A stretch of 64,000 nucleotides of DNA from Allodiplogaster sudhausi (lineage: Eukaryota > Nematoda > Chromadorea > Rhabditida > Diplogasteridae): contig CALZFC010000043.1 of NCBI GenBank assembly GCA_945643635.1, positions 947,501 through 1,011,500 of the forward strand, read 5' to 3'. Below the pieces are notes generated by a model. That model was not told the DNA's origin. It worked only from the letters and a program-made list of their open reading frames with translations, and searched no databases. Made by a program: the position numbers and the translations under genes. This document shows positions 46,965 to 64,000 of the stretch, one piece after another. Numbering within the stretch: position 1 is the stretch's first letter; every line of letters starts with the position of its first letter.

Positions 46965-47625
46965 ATGTCATCTGTGTTTTGCAGAGTTTGCCTTGTTTTC
47001 TATGGGATTCTTTCCTCGAGGAGAAGTAAGCAAAAGAAGGAAGAATCAGTATCGTATCCCTCTATGATGGCCAGCGTGTCCCCTCGCATTGACAGTGACA
47101 AAATTAAAATGTTTGACTGCCAACAGCCGCAGTACGACAATGAAAAGGTAGACCTCGTTAGGGAACGAAAAGGTAGACCTCCTTAGGGATCGTGTGTTTC
47201 TGCATCTTCAAGTTTCTGCTTTGCAGGAAAGGCGAGCAGAGAAAGTTCTCTGGGTTGTCGCTGCGCTCTCCGTTTTCTTCATTGCTGCTGGCAAGTTTTC
47301 TTTTCATCTTTTTTATATGTTAATACAGAAGTGAGAAAGGTTAGGGGTTCTGCATTAGAGAACGTAATTAGTTGCTCCTGTTTATATTAATCGATTAGTT
47401 AATGGTAAAGTTAGGTAGCTGAAGTGGTTTTCGAAGTAGAAGGGAGGAAGAAGCAAATGATTTTGAGAAGCTGTCGGCGGTTCGCTTGCGAATTCACTGG
47501 CGATCATCACTGATGCTGGCCATCTTCTGTCCGATCTTCTCTCTTTCATCATATCCATCGTTGCCATCAGAACCGCCAGGCATCCTGGTTTCTTTTACTT
47601 CTCTCTTCATATTATCTACTCTCTG

Positions 47626-47664
<39 letters not shown>

Positions 47665-49867
47665 CAGTTTTTTTTCTACTGCCCTTTCTTCAGTTTTTTC
47701 TCGCTCTCTTTAGTTTTACACATACAAAACATAATTTATATATTAAAAAAAAATAAATGTTATGCGCGCGTAAACGAAACTTGATTTGTTTTCAGCCAGC
47801 AAGCGACTCTCCTTTGGATATCACAGAGCTGAGATTATTGGTGCGACCGTATCGATAGTTATCCTCTGGGTGTTAACCACAGTTCTGGTACTCCTTGCAG
47901 TTGAGCGAATCGTCGAGAATAAGATGGAGGCGAGAATTTCTTTCTTTTTATTCCTCTAATCTTTGTATTTCAGGTGGATGCTGACACGATGTTGATTACA
48001 GCAGGGGCGGGAGTCGTCTTCAACATAGTCATGGCAGTTGTTCTTCAATTTGGATCTGGTGGGTCGCATGGCCATTCTCATAGTGGGCTCAGGTACATTT
48101 TTCTTCTAGTATTTTTTCATATTTATATTTTTTGGGCTACTGCTACACTGTTTTTATCTCTCTCTCTCTCCCTCTCCCTCTATCTTTGTTCCTCTTTATG
48201 TCTGTCTCTATCTCCTTTTCTCTCTATATCTTTGACCTTCTTTATCTGTATCAGGAAATAAAAAGGGGGGGGGGGGGTCCGAACCGGTCTACCCGCGCAA
48301 TTTTTGAGACCGGAAATTCAACTTTTTTGCTTTCCACCCTATTTTTTACGAAAAAATTCCTTTTTTTTTCTTACCCACCCTTTTTTATGCTTTCGAGGTC
48401 TTACCCACCCACTTTTGTGGGACGTACCACCCTTTTTCCCTGATCTGTATCTCTCTCTCGCTCTATCTTTGTCCCTCTCTATCTCTCTCTCCCTCTCCCT
48501 ATATATCTTTGTCCCTCTCTATCTCTATCTCTCTCGCCCTCTCTCTCGTTCTTTCTCCCTCTATATCTTTATCATTCTCTCTCTCCCTATCTTTGTCCCT
48601 CTCTATTTCTATCTCTCTCCCTCTCTATATCTTTGTCCCTCTCTATCTCTCTCTCCCTATCTGTTCCCTCTCTATTTATGTCTGTCTGTCTGTCTCTCTC
48701 TCCCTCTCTCTCTCTATATTTTTGTCCCTCTATCTCTACCGCTCCCCCCTCTATTTCTCTATCCTTGTCCCTCTCTATCTCTATCTCTCTCATCTCTATC
48801 TTTGTCCCTCTCTTTCTCTCCCTATCTTTTACCTCTCTATTTCTTCTCTCTCTCTCTCTATTTCTCTCCCTATCTTTTCCCTCTCTATTTCTATCACTCT
48901 CTCTTCCCCCTCTCTCTCTATGTCCCTCTGTCTCCATCTTCAGCCACTCTCATGATACGAGCGCCGATTCGGACGGCGCCTCCCACGACGGGCACGGCAC
49001 TCGCAGGTACTCTCAGTTCGACTTATTCTCCTGCCCCTTTTAGAGAGAGAAAGAGAGGGAGTGAGTTGCCTTGAGGAATGTGAACGTGCGAGCTGCCTTC
49101 GTTCACGTGATCGGAGATCTCGTCCAATCCGTCGGAGTTCTCATCGCTGCTCTCATCATCAAAGTTCGTTTTTTTCGCATTTCAGCTTTTCGTTCACTCG
49201 AAAATCTATTTTGTATCTCTTTGTGCACCCACTTAAAATTTTTTTATTAGTTCTTATGTGGTTATTCCATGCAATGTATACTCTGCTTTGCAAAGGTTAG
49301 TCACATAAGAATAAGCTTATAATTAGCAACATTAGAACATTGAGCATAAGCTTACATATCAGTTTCTGTATTACTATGCGAGTTGAGTTTACTGGCTGGG
49401 CCTACGCTGATCCGATCTGCACTTTCCTGTTCTCCATAATTGTGCTGTTCACGACGATCTCTGTTCTACGAGACATCTTCTATGTTCTCATGGAGGGTTC
49501 GTCTCTGAAGTGACAACAAGTAAGAGTTGACTTCTAAGTTCTTCAGCCACTCCTCGCCACATCGACTACTCCACTCTTCGCTCTGATTTGATGAAACTGG
49601 AGAATGTGGCAGATGTTCATGACCTGCATGTCTGGTCACTGAACATGGAAAAGACTGCTCTTTCAGTCCACCTCGCAATCCGTGAGTTCCCTTCAATGAG
49701 TGCATCTCCTCTCATCTCTCTCCTCAGATTCTGCTGCTCGTGCCGTGGAGACGGTGTCGGCTGCTCGCCAGCTGATCCTCCGTTCCTACCCCGTCCACTT
49801 GGTGACCATCCAAGTCGAGCCCTATGATAAGTCCATGAGTTCGTGTAACAAGTGCCAGCCGGTCTGA
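46965..49867 (+). CDS. SLC30/ZnT (CDF) zinc transporter
   Basis: Exons: (46965)-47147, 47227-47290, 47468-47587, 47796-47929, 47974-48092, 48944-49006, 49076-49163, 49388-49496, 49547-49681, 49728-49867. Six helices are recognisable: VLWVVAALSVFFIAA; EAVGGSLANSLAIITDAGHL with the zinc-site HxxxD; FGYHRAEIIGATVSIVILWV; TAGAGVVFNIVMAVVL; FVHVIGDLVQSVGVLIAAL with the second HxxxD; and ADPICTFLFSIIVL. The cytosolic loop is His-rich (GGSHGHSHSG, SHSHDTS, SHDGHGT). The C-terminal domain has VADVHDLHVWSL and ends SCNKCQPV. It exports Zn2+ to vesicles or outside by proton exchange. Two introns appear to start with GC (47291 and 47930). Three acceptors end in GAG. The start is uncertain. Confidence 0.93.
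48145..48940. repeat. CT/TATCTCTG-type microsatellite in a ZnT intron
   Basis: Imperfect CT-rich repeats with recurring ATCTTTGTCCCTCTCTATCT units fill about 0.8 kb of the sense strand of intron 48093-48943, interrupted by a MITE at 48253-48442. Long Ser/Leu frames here are artefacts. Confidence 0.85.
48253..48442. mobile_element. MULE-like MITE in a ZnT intron
   Basis: The 9-bp ATCTGTATC occurs directly on both sides (48244-48252 and 48443-48451). Ends are short inverted sequences (AGGAAATAAAAAGGG on the left; AGGGAAAAAGGG when the right is reversed). The interior has CTTACCCACCC motifs, echoing the TTACCCCACCC motifs of the element at 4553-5039, which also has a 9-bp duplication. Confidence 0.6.
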
Positions 49868-50460
49868 GTCTTTCTGTCATCTTCACTTCTAGTCTCTTTC
49901 TCCCCCCCCCCATTCTACTTCCTCTTTTACATATTTCTCTCTTAATACTTTTCTGACTTTAATGACTGGTCAGTTCGCGTGCAATGTGTTTGTTGTGAGT
50001 GATTAGTTCATGTCTACGAACCATTCTTAATTCTGCTAGTTTTGTACTTGCAATTAGCTATGTGTGAAAAGCCTTTCTTGCCTTTTGGTGATGTAAATGT
50101 GAAGATTACCTTGCGGGAATGCGATGCCATCGCTAAATCGACTGCTACGTATATAGTGTGCGCCTTTCTTACCTTTGTTAATGCTCACAGCTTCTGATTT
50201 ATACAGGTCTTAGCTTCTTCACTTTTCTCCCTCTTTTCTAGATTTTTCTAGACAGCCCGAAAGTACCCATTTGCTTTTAGAAAGCTTTGTTAACATTCTC
50301 AAGCTGCAATATCTAATTTGAAACAAGATAAAAGATTAAATGAAGAGATGAGCGAATAACATATCTATCAACTGCGATAAGATGAATAGCAAGAAACCAT
50401 AAGAGGAGGGGGGTGGAGAGAGAAAGCAGGTGGATGGGAAGGAGGAATCATCGGCCGTGA
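49868..50460. other. 3' flank of the zinc transporter
   Basis: A/T-rich sequence with no supported gene. Confidence 0.4.
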
Positions 50461-50463
50461 GGG

Positions 50464-50579
50464 GTGCAGAATGGTAGCCGGCACTGGCCCATTCCAATCG
50501 CCAGTTCTGGCCGCCTCAGAGGCGCCATTCATTCAACTGTTCGCACCACATCCATCCTCTCTTCTCTGCTATTCTTCTT

Positions 50580-50624
<45 letters not shown>

Positions 50625-51540
50625 CTTTCACCATCGCTCCCTCGCCCCTCCACTCTCCCTCTCTCTCTATCTATCCTTCAAGTCCTTCCTTACTGGTAGT
50701 GCTTTCTTTCATAAATGTTTTCGTATCCCACAAACGTAGATTGCAAATAGATCCTGACAACTATAATAACAGTGGTTATAGTAATTTTCCTGATTCTTTT
50801 CTTATTTCGCGTCATTTCTCTTTCTCTCACTTCTCTCTATCCCTCGCTCTTTCTCTGACACTCTGCCCCTCTCTATCCAAGAGTCGCATCACTCTCTGAC
50901 TTGCCATGACGTGTTCTGCAAGAAATCATTTCAGTATCTCGAACAGTTCAACATCTTTGCTCTCTCTCTGTCTCTCTGTCTCTCTGTCTCTCTCTCTGTC
51001 TCTCTCTCTCTCTCTCTCTGTCTCTTTCTCTCTCTGTCTCTTTCGCTGTCTCTGTCTCTCTCTCTCTCTCTGTCTGTCTCTTTCTGTCTGTCTGTCTGTC
51101 TGTCTGCCTGTCTTTCTCTCTCGCTCTTTCTCCGTCTTTCTCTATTTCTCTCATTTCTTCTGCTTCCACATCCTTTCATTCTCCTTCTTTCTCTTCATTT
51201 CCAACCGCCTGTCTAAGTGTTGATAGTGAGGATGAAGTGATGGAAGAGCAGGAAAAGACAACAAAGTGCGTCGACTCTGTTTCTTTCCATGCCTTTCCCC
51301 TTTCTTCTCTCCTCACGTTCTCAATCTTCATTTTTTTCCGGCCCTTTCAACATTATGAATGCCAGTGGATAACTTGACCATTAGTGTCACCTTGTTCTTA
51401 TTCCTTGCAGCGGTACTCCTTTTACGTCCCTTCCTCTGCCATCTGCTGTCTTATGGTCCCTGTCGGCTGGTTCATTTCCACTATCTTCTGCCGTTTCTTC
51501 TCATCTTGATACCGCCCTTTTATTTCTAATGACAGTTTTA
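50464..51540 (+). other. Possible small plus-strand gene, unrecognised
   Basis: Open segments separated by CT tracts: from 50471 (MVAGTGPFQSPVLAASEAPF), about 50745-50800 (LQIDPDNYNNSGYSNFPDSF) and about 51217-51264 (SVDSEDEVMEEQEKTT) followed by a GTGCGT donor and a CAG acceptor near 51413. The acidic third segment looks coding. The last piece overlaps an antisense segment assigned to the minus-strand candidate below, and I cannot decide between them. Confidence 0.3.
50951..51120. repeat. CT/CTGT microsatellite
   Basis: (CTCTCTGT)n grading to (CTGT)n at about 51068-51108. Confidence 0.9.
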
Positions 51541-52228
51541 TGATGCGGCAAGCAGGGGGGGGGGGCAAGCGACGGAGAGAGTAAAAAGAGTGTGAATGGC
51601 AGACGGGGAGGGAACAGAGAGTGAGGGAGGAAAACGATAGAGAGAGAGGGTCAAAGATATGCAGTGAGAAAGCTTGAAACTGATATAGAGACCCTGAGGT
51701 AAAGATACAAACGCTCATGAATCAATTTCATTCTATCTTGCAGTTTCTTCACTTTTCTTTCAACTTGAATTAATCTCTATTGACCTCACTTCCTTCCTCT
51801 CTTGCTCTTCACTTACTTTCACTTTCATCGTCTTTATGAGTCTGTTCAGTAGGAGAACATCAGCTTCCTAAAAGGAAGACGAAAGAATGAATGCAGCTTT
51901 GAAATGCGGCGTCTTCGCTGGAAGCCACTCTCAAACCTTTTTCGAGAAAATAGCATGATGTATGAGAGTGCGAAGTCCGCGGCAATTGGAAATCTAACAT
52001 TTTTTTTTTCGATAATCGCCCCCCCCCCCTTTAAAAGGTTTTTTTTTTTGCTTTAAAAAGATTATTCGAGTAGACTAATATGAGTCATTTAGTAATGAAA
52101 AGAATATAAACATTTGAGAATCCGACCAGATTGTATAAAGGATATATTGGAGAAGCGTCAGTCAAGTATCAATTACCTCTAACATTCTTATCACTTCCGC
52201 CGTGACGTCTGTACCCACATGCATGGCC

Positions 52229-53469
52229 GGTGTCCTGATTTTTGGTCACATGATTTTTGGTCAAATGATTGTTGGTCAAATTTTTGATGATTGTTGGTCA
52301 AATGATTTTTGGTCAATGATTGTTAGTCAAATGATTTTTGGTCAAATGTTTTCGAAAATAAGTGATTTTTGGTCAAATCTTCCATCTCAAGCGGGGAAGT
52401 CCTAAATTTGAAGAATGTGCAAGAAAATAAAATAAAATATATGAATCTCGCACCGACGCTTAAAGGAGGCAAAAACTCAAAATTTTTGCTATTAGGATGA
52501 CTCTGCGAATGTGTCCTGGTTGAGCTTGCGAATGCATCAGCAAAGAGCCAATGTTCTAAACTAAAAGTTAAAGGGGTATTTTCCATCAGAAAAACGTTGC
52601 CTGAACCTAAGGGAATATTAGTGTGTTGAATAGAACTTTAAATTTAACAGTTGTCGCCAACTAAATTTCAGACTAAAACGCTTGTCGGGGCAGAGTTGAC
52701 CAGCGAGAGGTGAAATATGGTTCCATAGACCGTGAAATGTATGCCGACACATGCACAATTCACTACCGGACGCAAACCGCCAATTTAAAATTGTCCAGGA
52801 AAATGATTGCTTTACGATCTTGGCAAATTTCCAGGATCACATTGCTTAAACCTATCGTACTATAAGATCGGCCATTTCGTGTTAGGAGTTAACGATTTTA
52901 AGCCTCCTTTCATATCAGCCCCCAAAAAGAATGTTGTGGAGGAGAATTATTTTCTTACACTTGTACTACAAGGTATATTATATATTATATTTAGTTCATA
53001 ACTAACATGTAATTGCTATGCATCTACAGGGTTATGATAAGGCGACAGGCATTGCCTTCCGCTGCGACAGATAGAGAACTTCCAAGTGTCCCGGGCGAGT
53101 GATTGTAATTCAAAGGAATTATCACATCGAGGATATGCGAAGAAGTTGCCAGAAGACATGCACCCAGCAGAAAACTCAACACACATGAGCCACGAAACGC
53201 TTCAGCGGACGCCCAAATGCATCTTACCAAGACGAATCATATTTCACAATCGATTGCTAATTTCCAAGAAGAAGTACATAGTTTCCTCATTTAATTTGAT
53301 TTTATTGTACGGGTTATAACATTTGACCAATAATCACTTATTTTGGGAAAAATTGACCAAAGATCATATGACTAAAAATCATTGACCAACAATCATCTGA
53401 CCAAAAATCAGCAAAAATTTGACCAAAGATCATTTGACCAATAATCATTTGACCAAAAATCAAGGCACC
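52229..53469. mobile_element. MULE-type element with 9-bp target duplication
   Basis: Terminal inverted repeats begin GGTGTCCTGATTTTTGGTCA (left) and GGTGCCTTGATTTTTGGTCA (right, reversed) and continue for about 160 bp as runs of ATGATTTTTGGTCAA-type motifs. TGCATGGCC flanks both sides (52220-52228 and 53470-53478). The 9-bp duplication and long inverted ends fit a non-autonomous Mutator-like element. It contains a nested MITE (52460-52910). No transposase. Confidence 0.8.
52460..52910. mobile_element. MITE family copy 2, nested in the MULE-type element
   Basis: Aligns along its length with 23258-23727, with ends TTAAAGGAGGCAAAAACTC and GATTTTAAGCCTCCTTT. The two copies differ by scattered substitutions and small indels, so both are old relative to the hAT MITE. 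Its position inside the MULE-type element dates it after that insertion. Confidence 0.75.
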
Positions 53470-53529
53470 TGCATGGCCACTCTGACGGCGGAAGCGGAGA
53501 AGACGCAGGCTGAGCGAGAGAAGGATAGT

Positions 53530-53555
53530 GAGAGAGAGAGAGTGAGAGAGCGAGA

Positions 53556-53600
<45 letters not shown>

Positions 53601-53605
53601 AGACC
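53530..53605. repeat. GA microsatellite
   Basis: (GA)n on the plus strand, in the presumed intron of the minus-strand candidate gene. Confidence 0.85.
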
Positions 53606-53739
53606 GTCAGCATCAACCGATGGCAGGCAGCAACCAGTGATAAGAGAAGTGTAGTGAAAGAGATGGAGACTGTTGACTCTCTTGTTCATCTTTCTTTCAA
53701 TCACTTCTGTGAGCAGTGACTCTATAAAACGCTTTGACT

Positions 53740-54385
53740 AACTCCATTCACATATGTATGTAGTATATGTGGACTTTTCTCTCAATTGCTTCCAAAATTG
53801 TATATTTCCAGCTTCCGAACGGCAACCATTTGCAAGATCTTTCTCTTCTTCTTCTCCCCCATTCCCTCTCTCATTCTCGATATCTTTCTCGCCTTCTTCT
53901 CCCTCCCAATTCCACTCTCGCTCTCTGTATATTTCTCTTCTTCTCCCACCAATTCCTCTCTCCCTCTCTTCTCTCCCCAATTCTTCTCAATATCTCTCTC
54001 TCTCTCTTTTTCTCTCTCTATGTATCTTCCTCCTTGCTTTTTCTGTCATGTGTTGCATAGCCTCAACCAGTTAATCAATTACCCGATCATCTCGCGAGAG
54101 TAATAGCTTGCGTGACTTAACTAAACAACTAACTATCTTAATGTTAATAACTTGACAGGTAGTTTGCGTTGTTTACTTTGAGATTTGCTCGTATGTACTG
54201 CCGTGATTCCTCCCCCTCTCTCTCATATCTCGCATTGAAGAAACTTTACATGCAATAGAAGAAGTAATAGCATCACTTTCCCTATGGCATTTGCATGGTA
54301 ACGGCGGTTTGGCCTTCTCTTTGAATATGTCACTGCGGTTCTATTCTCTTTACACCGTTTTATATTCGCTTTCCATCGCTCTATT

Positions 54386-54422
<37 letters not shown>

Positions 54423-54935
54423 CCTCTTTCTCTCTCTCTCTTTCTCTCTCTCGCTCTCTCGCTCTCTACTTCTCTCTCTCTCCTTATCTCTCTCTCCCTC
54501 TCTGTCTCTGAGTCTCTACGTCTCTCTCTATCGCTCTCTCCTTCCTGCTCTTCGATATCTGTGTCTCTCCCCTCCTCTTCGAGTTCTATTTTTCTTTCAT
54601 TTGTATGTACAGTCGCCAAGGGCAGTCACAGTTCTTGTTGTCAATTTGCACCCCAAGTCTTCTCCTTTTGCTATTTATTCATTCTGTAGGTTCATGAATT
54701 ATTTGGAGGATACTTTTGCAAAAGCGCAAACAATTGCGGCCGAGTGCCAAAGAGGCCAAGCGAAATTAAGCCCTATAACATTTTTGTTTCCAGAATTCAT
54801 TGTTATTTTTGCTTTCCGGGTAATGTTCTGCATCCATTAAGCTCAAAAACGTTACAAAATTATGCATGTTCACCAAAATGAAAAATCTTTCGTGGTGCAG
54901 GAGCACTACCATTCGTGGTGTGTGAATGTGTCACC

Positions 54936-54986
<51 letters not shown>

Positions 54987-54992
54987 TCTTGC

Positions 54993-55033
<41 letters not shown>

Positions 55034-55100
55034 CTCTTTCGCTTACCATTGACTTCGTATTCAATGTCCTCTCTCTGACTGTCCAGATGCCTCTCTCCTA
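53740..55100. other. Region upstream of SMAD4, no resolved gene
   Basis: CT tracts at 53840-54030, 54390-54560 and 54985-55030; an (AT)n tract at 54941-54984 immediately joins the last one. Segments at 54610-54840 are open but unrecognised. Non-coding 5' exons of SMAD4 may lie here. Confidence 0.4.
54941..55031. repeat. (AT)n followed by (CT)n
   Basis: About 22 AT dinucleotides run into about 17 CT dinucleotides after the short bridge CTTCTTGCTCA. Confidence 0.95.
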
Positions 55101-55101
55101 G

Positions 55102-62954
<7,853 letters not shown>

Positions 62955-63917
62955 AGAATCGATCCATAAACTTATTTTTCTTCACTCGCTCATTCTAGTT
63001 TCTCTAATAACAATATCTACATATAGGCTGCAATCGTCCGATCTCTTCCCTATCCTATCTGCATATTCCTCCAATACACATTCTTTTCTTCTCCTCAATT
63101 TTCTGATTCCAATTAATTTCTTCACGGGTTCCTTTCCTTAGCAGAAAAACAGTAGCGAAATATTTTGCTCTATTTGACATCCGTGCCCTTAATTATCTAT
63201 CGTTACTGTTCATACGGTGAATTTACGTGAATTTCAGTTTTGTCTTGCAACATAAAATGTTGTCAACTGCTTCTAACATAAGGCATATCCCATGTGTCTA
63301 TGAATGTATGTAAATCTTTTATCTTTTAGTGGATTTCGATCCTTTCCATCTGACAAATTGAGGATGAAAATGCTAACTCCATAAAACAACAATACACAAG
63401 AAATAAAAACGACGAGCAGTTGAAAATATGAAAGATAATCAGCACTGGAAATACACACTGAAGCTAAACAAACATGAACAAGGGTATGTGCAGAAAAGAT
63501 TATATAAATTGTGTGAATCTACTCTGAAAATACATGCTGAAGTTTGAAGATACACATGAGTAAGTAGATTTTCCACTGCCTTTCAATTTAAGACTACGAT
63601 TACAGTGTCAATTTTCAGTTCCAGTAAGCCATAATTCCGATATCCTGTACGACATACAAATGTTTGTCATGTATCTGTACATGTCTTTATGTCGCATACA
63701 TAATAGCACGCTATTAGACGACAGGTTTATTTTGCATCGTTGAAAAAGGTTAATCAAGGGCTTGGATGCGGAAGAGCATCTTTTAGTCGTTTGCCATTGA
63801 AGTATTCCCCTTGTTTGGTAAAATCCGCTCGCAAAATATTTCGTCCGATTTTAAAACGTTTAATGTGTTAGTGGAAATTAATGTCATTCTTCTATAATAA
63901 CTGTTTAGACCGTCAAG
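62955..63917. other. Intergenic region
   Basis: A/T-rich sequence, no supported gene. It contains the SMAD4 3' end and the upstream region of the next gene. Confidence 0.5.
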
Positions 63918-64000
63918 ATGGCTCGAAAGTCGATGGGGTCTTCTAAGCGGAAGCAGTCGTCACAGGTATGAAGATTATTGTTTTCTCATCAGTGTATTGT
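63918..64000 (+). CDS. First exon of a gene continuing outside the window
   Basis: ATG at 63918 opens MARKSMGSSKRKQSSQ (16 codons) and is followed at 63966 by a GTATGA donor. The lysine/serine-rich start would suit a nuclear or nucleolar protein, but 16 residues are not enough to name a family. Confidence 0.5.

Larger units (their letters stand above)
51419..53720 (-). pseudogene. Unrecognised minus-strand gene split by a MULE-type element
   Basis: Two phase-matched minus-strand exons are visible. One runs from 53509 to 53470 and, once the element and one target copy are removed, resumes at 52219 and ends at 52177 before a GTAATT donor. It would encode CVFSASAVRVAMHVGTDVTA followed by EVIRMLE in one open frame of 83 bases. 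The next exon, 51867-51817 (51 bases, EADVLLLNRLIKTMKVK), begins after TTTTAG and ends before GTAAGT in matching phase. A preceding exon ending SLITGCCLPSVDAD (about 53600-53660) also fits the phase. A candidate last exon ends QQMAEEGT at about 51419. No family is recognised. As assembled, the insertion breaks the first of these exons. Confidence 0.4.

Noticed and set aside
63273..63458. 61-codon minus-strand hydrophobic ORF
   Set aside because: No splice signals, no homology, in an A/T-rich intergenic region.

Overview
The window is nuclear DNA of an invertebrate animal. Most genes consist of many short exons (35-200 bp) separated by short introns. Proteins that can be recognised include WASP, co-Smad (SMAD4), a myosin regulatory light chain, an SLC30 zinc transporter, BCKDH E1-alpha, mitochondrial ribosomal protein L11 and RMND1. 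A gustatory-type receptor and a PP1-like phosphatase whose wording resembles nematode paralogues make a nematode or another ecdysozoan my best guess. That placement is an inference and is weak.

Layout. 1-3.8 kb: repeats and a diverged copy of the 5' flank of the next gene. 3.8-5.8 kb (+): myosin regulatory light chain. 6.4-8.2 kb (-): PP1-like phosphatase with serious defects. 8.8-11.8 kb (-): WASP. 12-16 kb: unresolved, CT/GA-rich. 16.05-19.27 kb: a nested palindromic block of DNA transposons holding a hAT MITE, a foldback and two tRNA-like copies. 19.3-21.9 kb (-): secreted Cys-rich protein. 23.1-25.0 kb (+): GT31 glycosyltransferase. 26.8-28.9 kb (+): gustatory-like receptor. 29.2-35.2 kb (+): MRPL11, whose last intron carries a broken CR1/Jockey-type LINE and a minisatellite. 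35.4-37.3 kb (+): RMND1. 37.7-42.1 kb (+): BCKDHA with a 64-bp minisatellite. 43.7-49.9 kb (+): SLC30 zinc transporter. 51.4-53.7 kb (-): an unrecognised gene split by a MULE-type element. 55.1-63.0 kb (+): SMAD4, whose last intron is a 4.15-kb array of a 37-bp repeat. 63.9 kb (+): first exon of a further gene.

The genes are ordinary, unrelated single genes: mitochondrial translation (MRPL11, RMND1), branched-chain amino-acid catabolism, actin and myosin control, TGF-beta signalling and zinc transport. No gene cluster or operon-like system is evident.

The most unusual property is the splice signals. Exons fixed by protein homology show that many 3' splice sites end in GAG (often TTGAG). About half of the donors have a pyrimidine at +3, and several introns begin with GC. 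The second theme is heavy invasion of introns by small DNA transposons with clear target-site duplications, and by purine/pyrimidine minisatellites. All exon boundaries were read by eye from homology, reading frame and splice phase; there is no transcript evidence.
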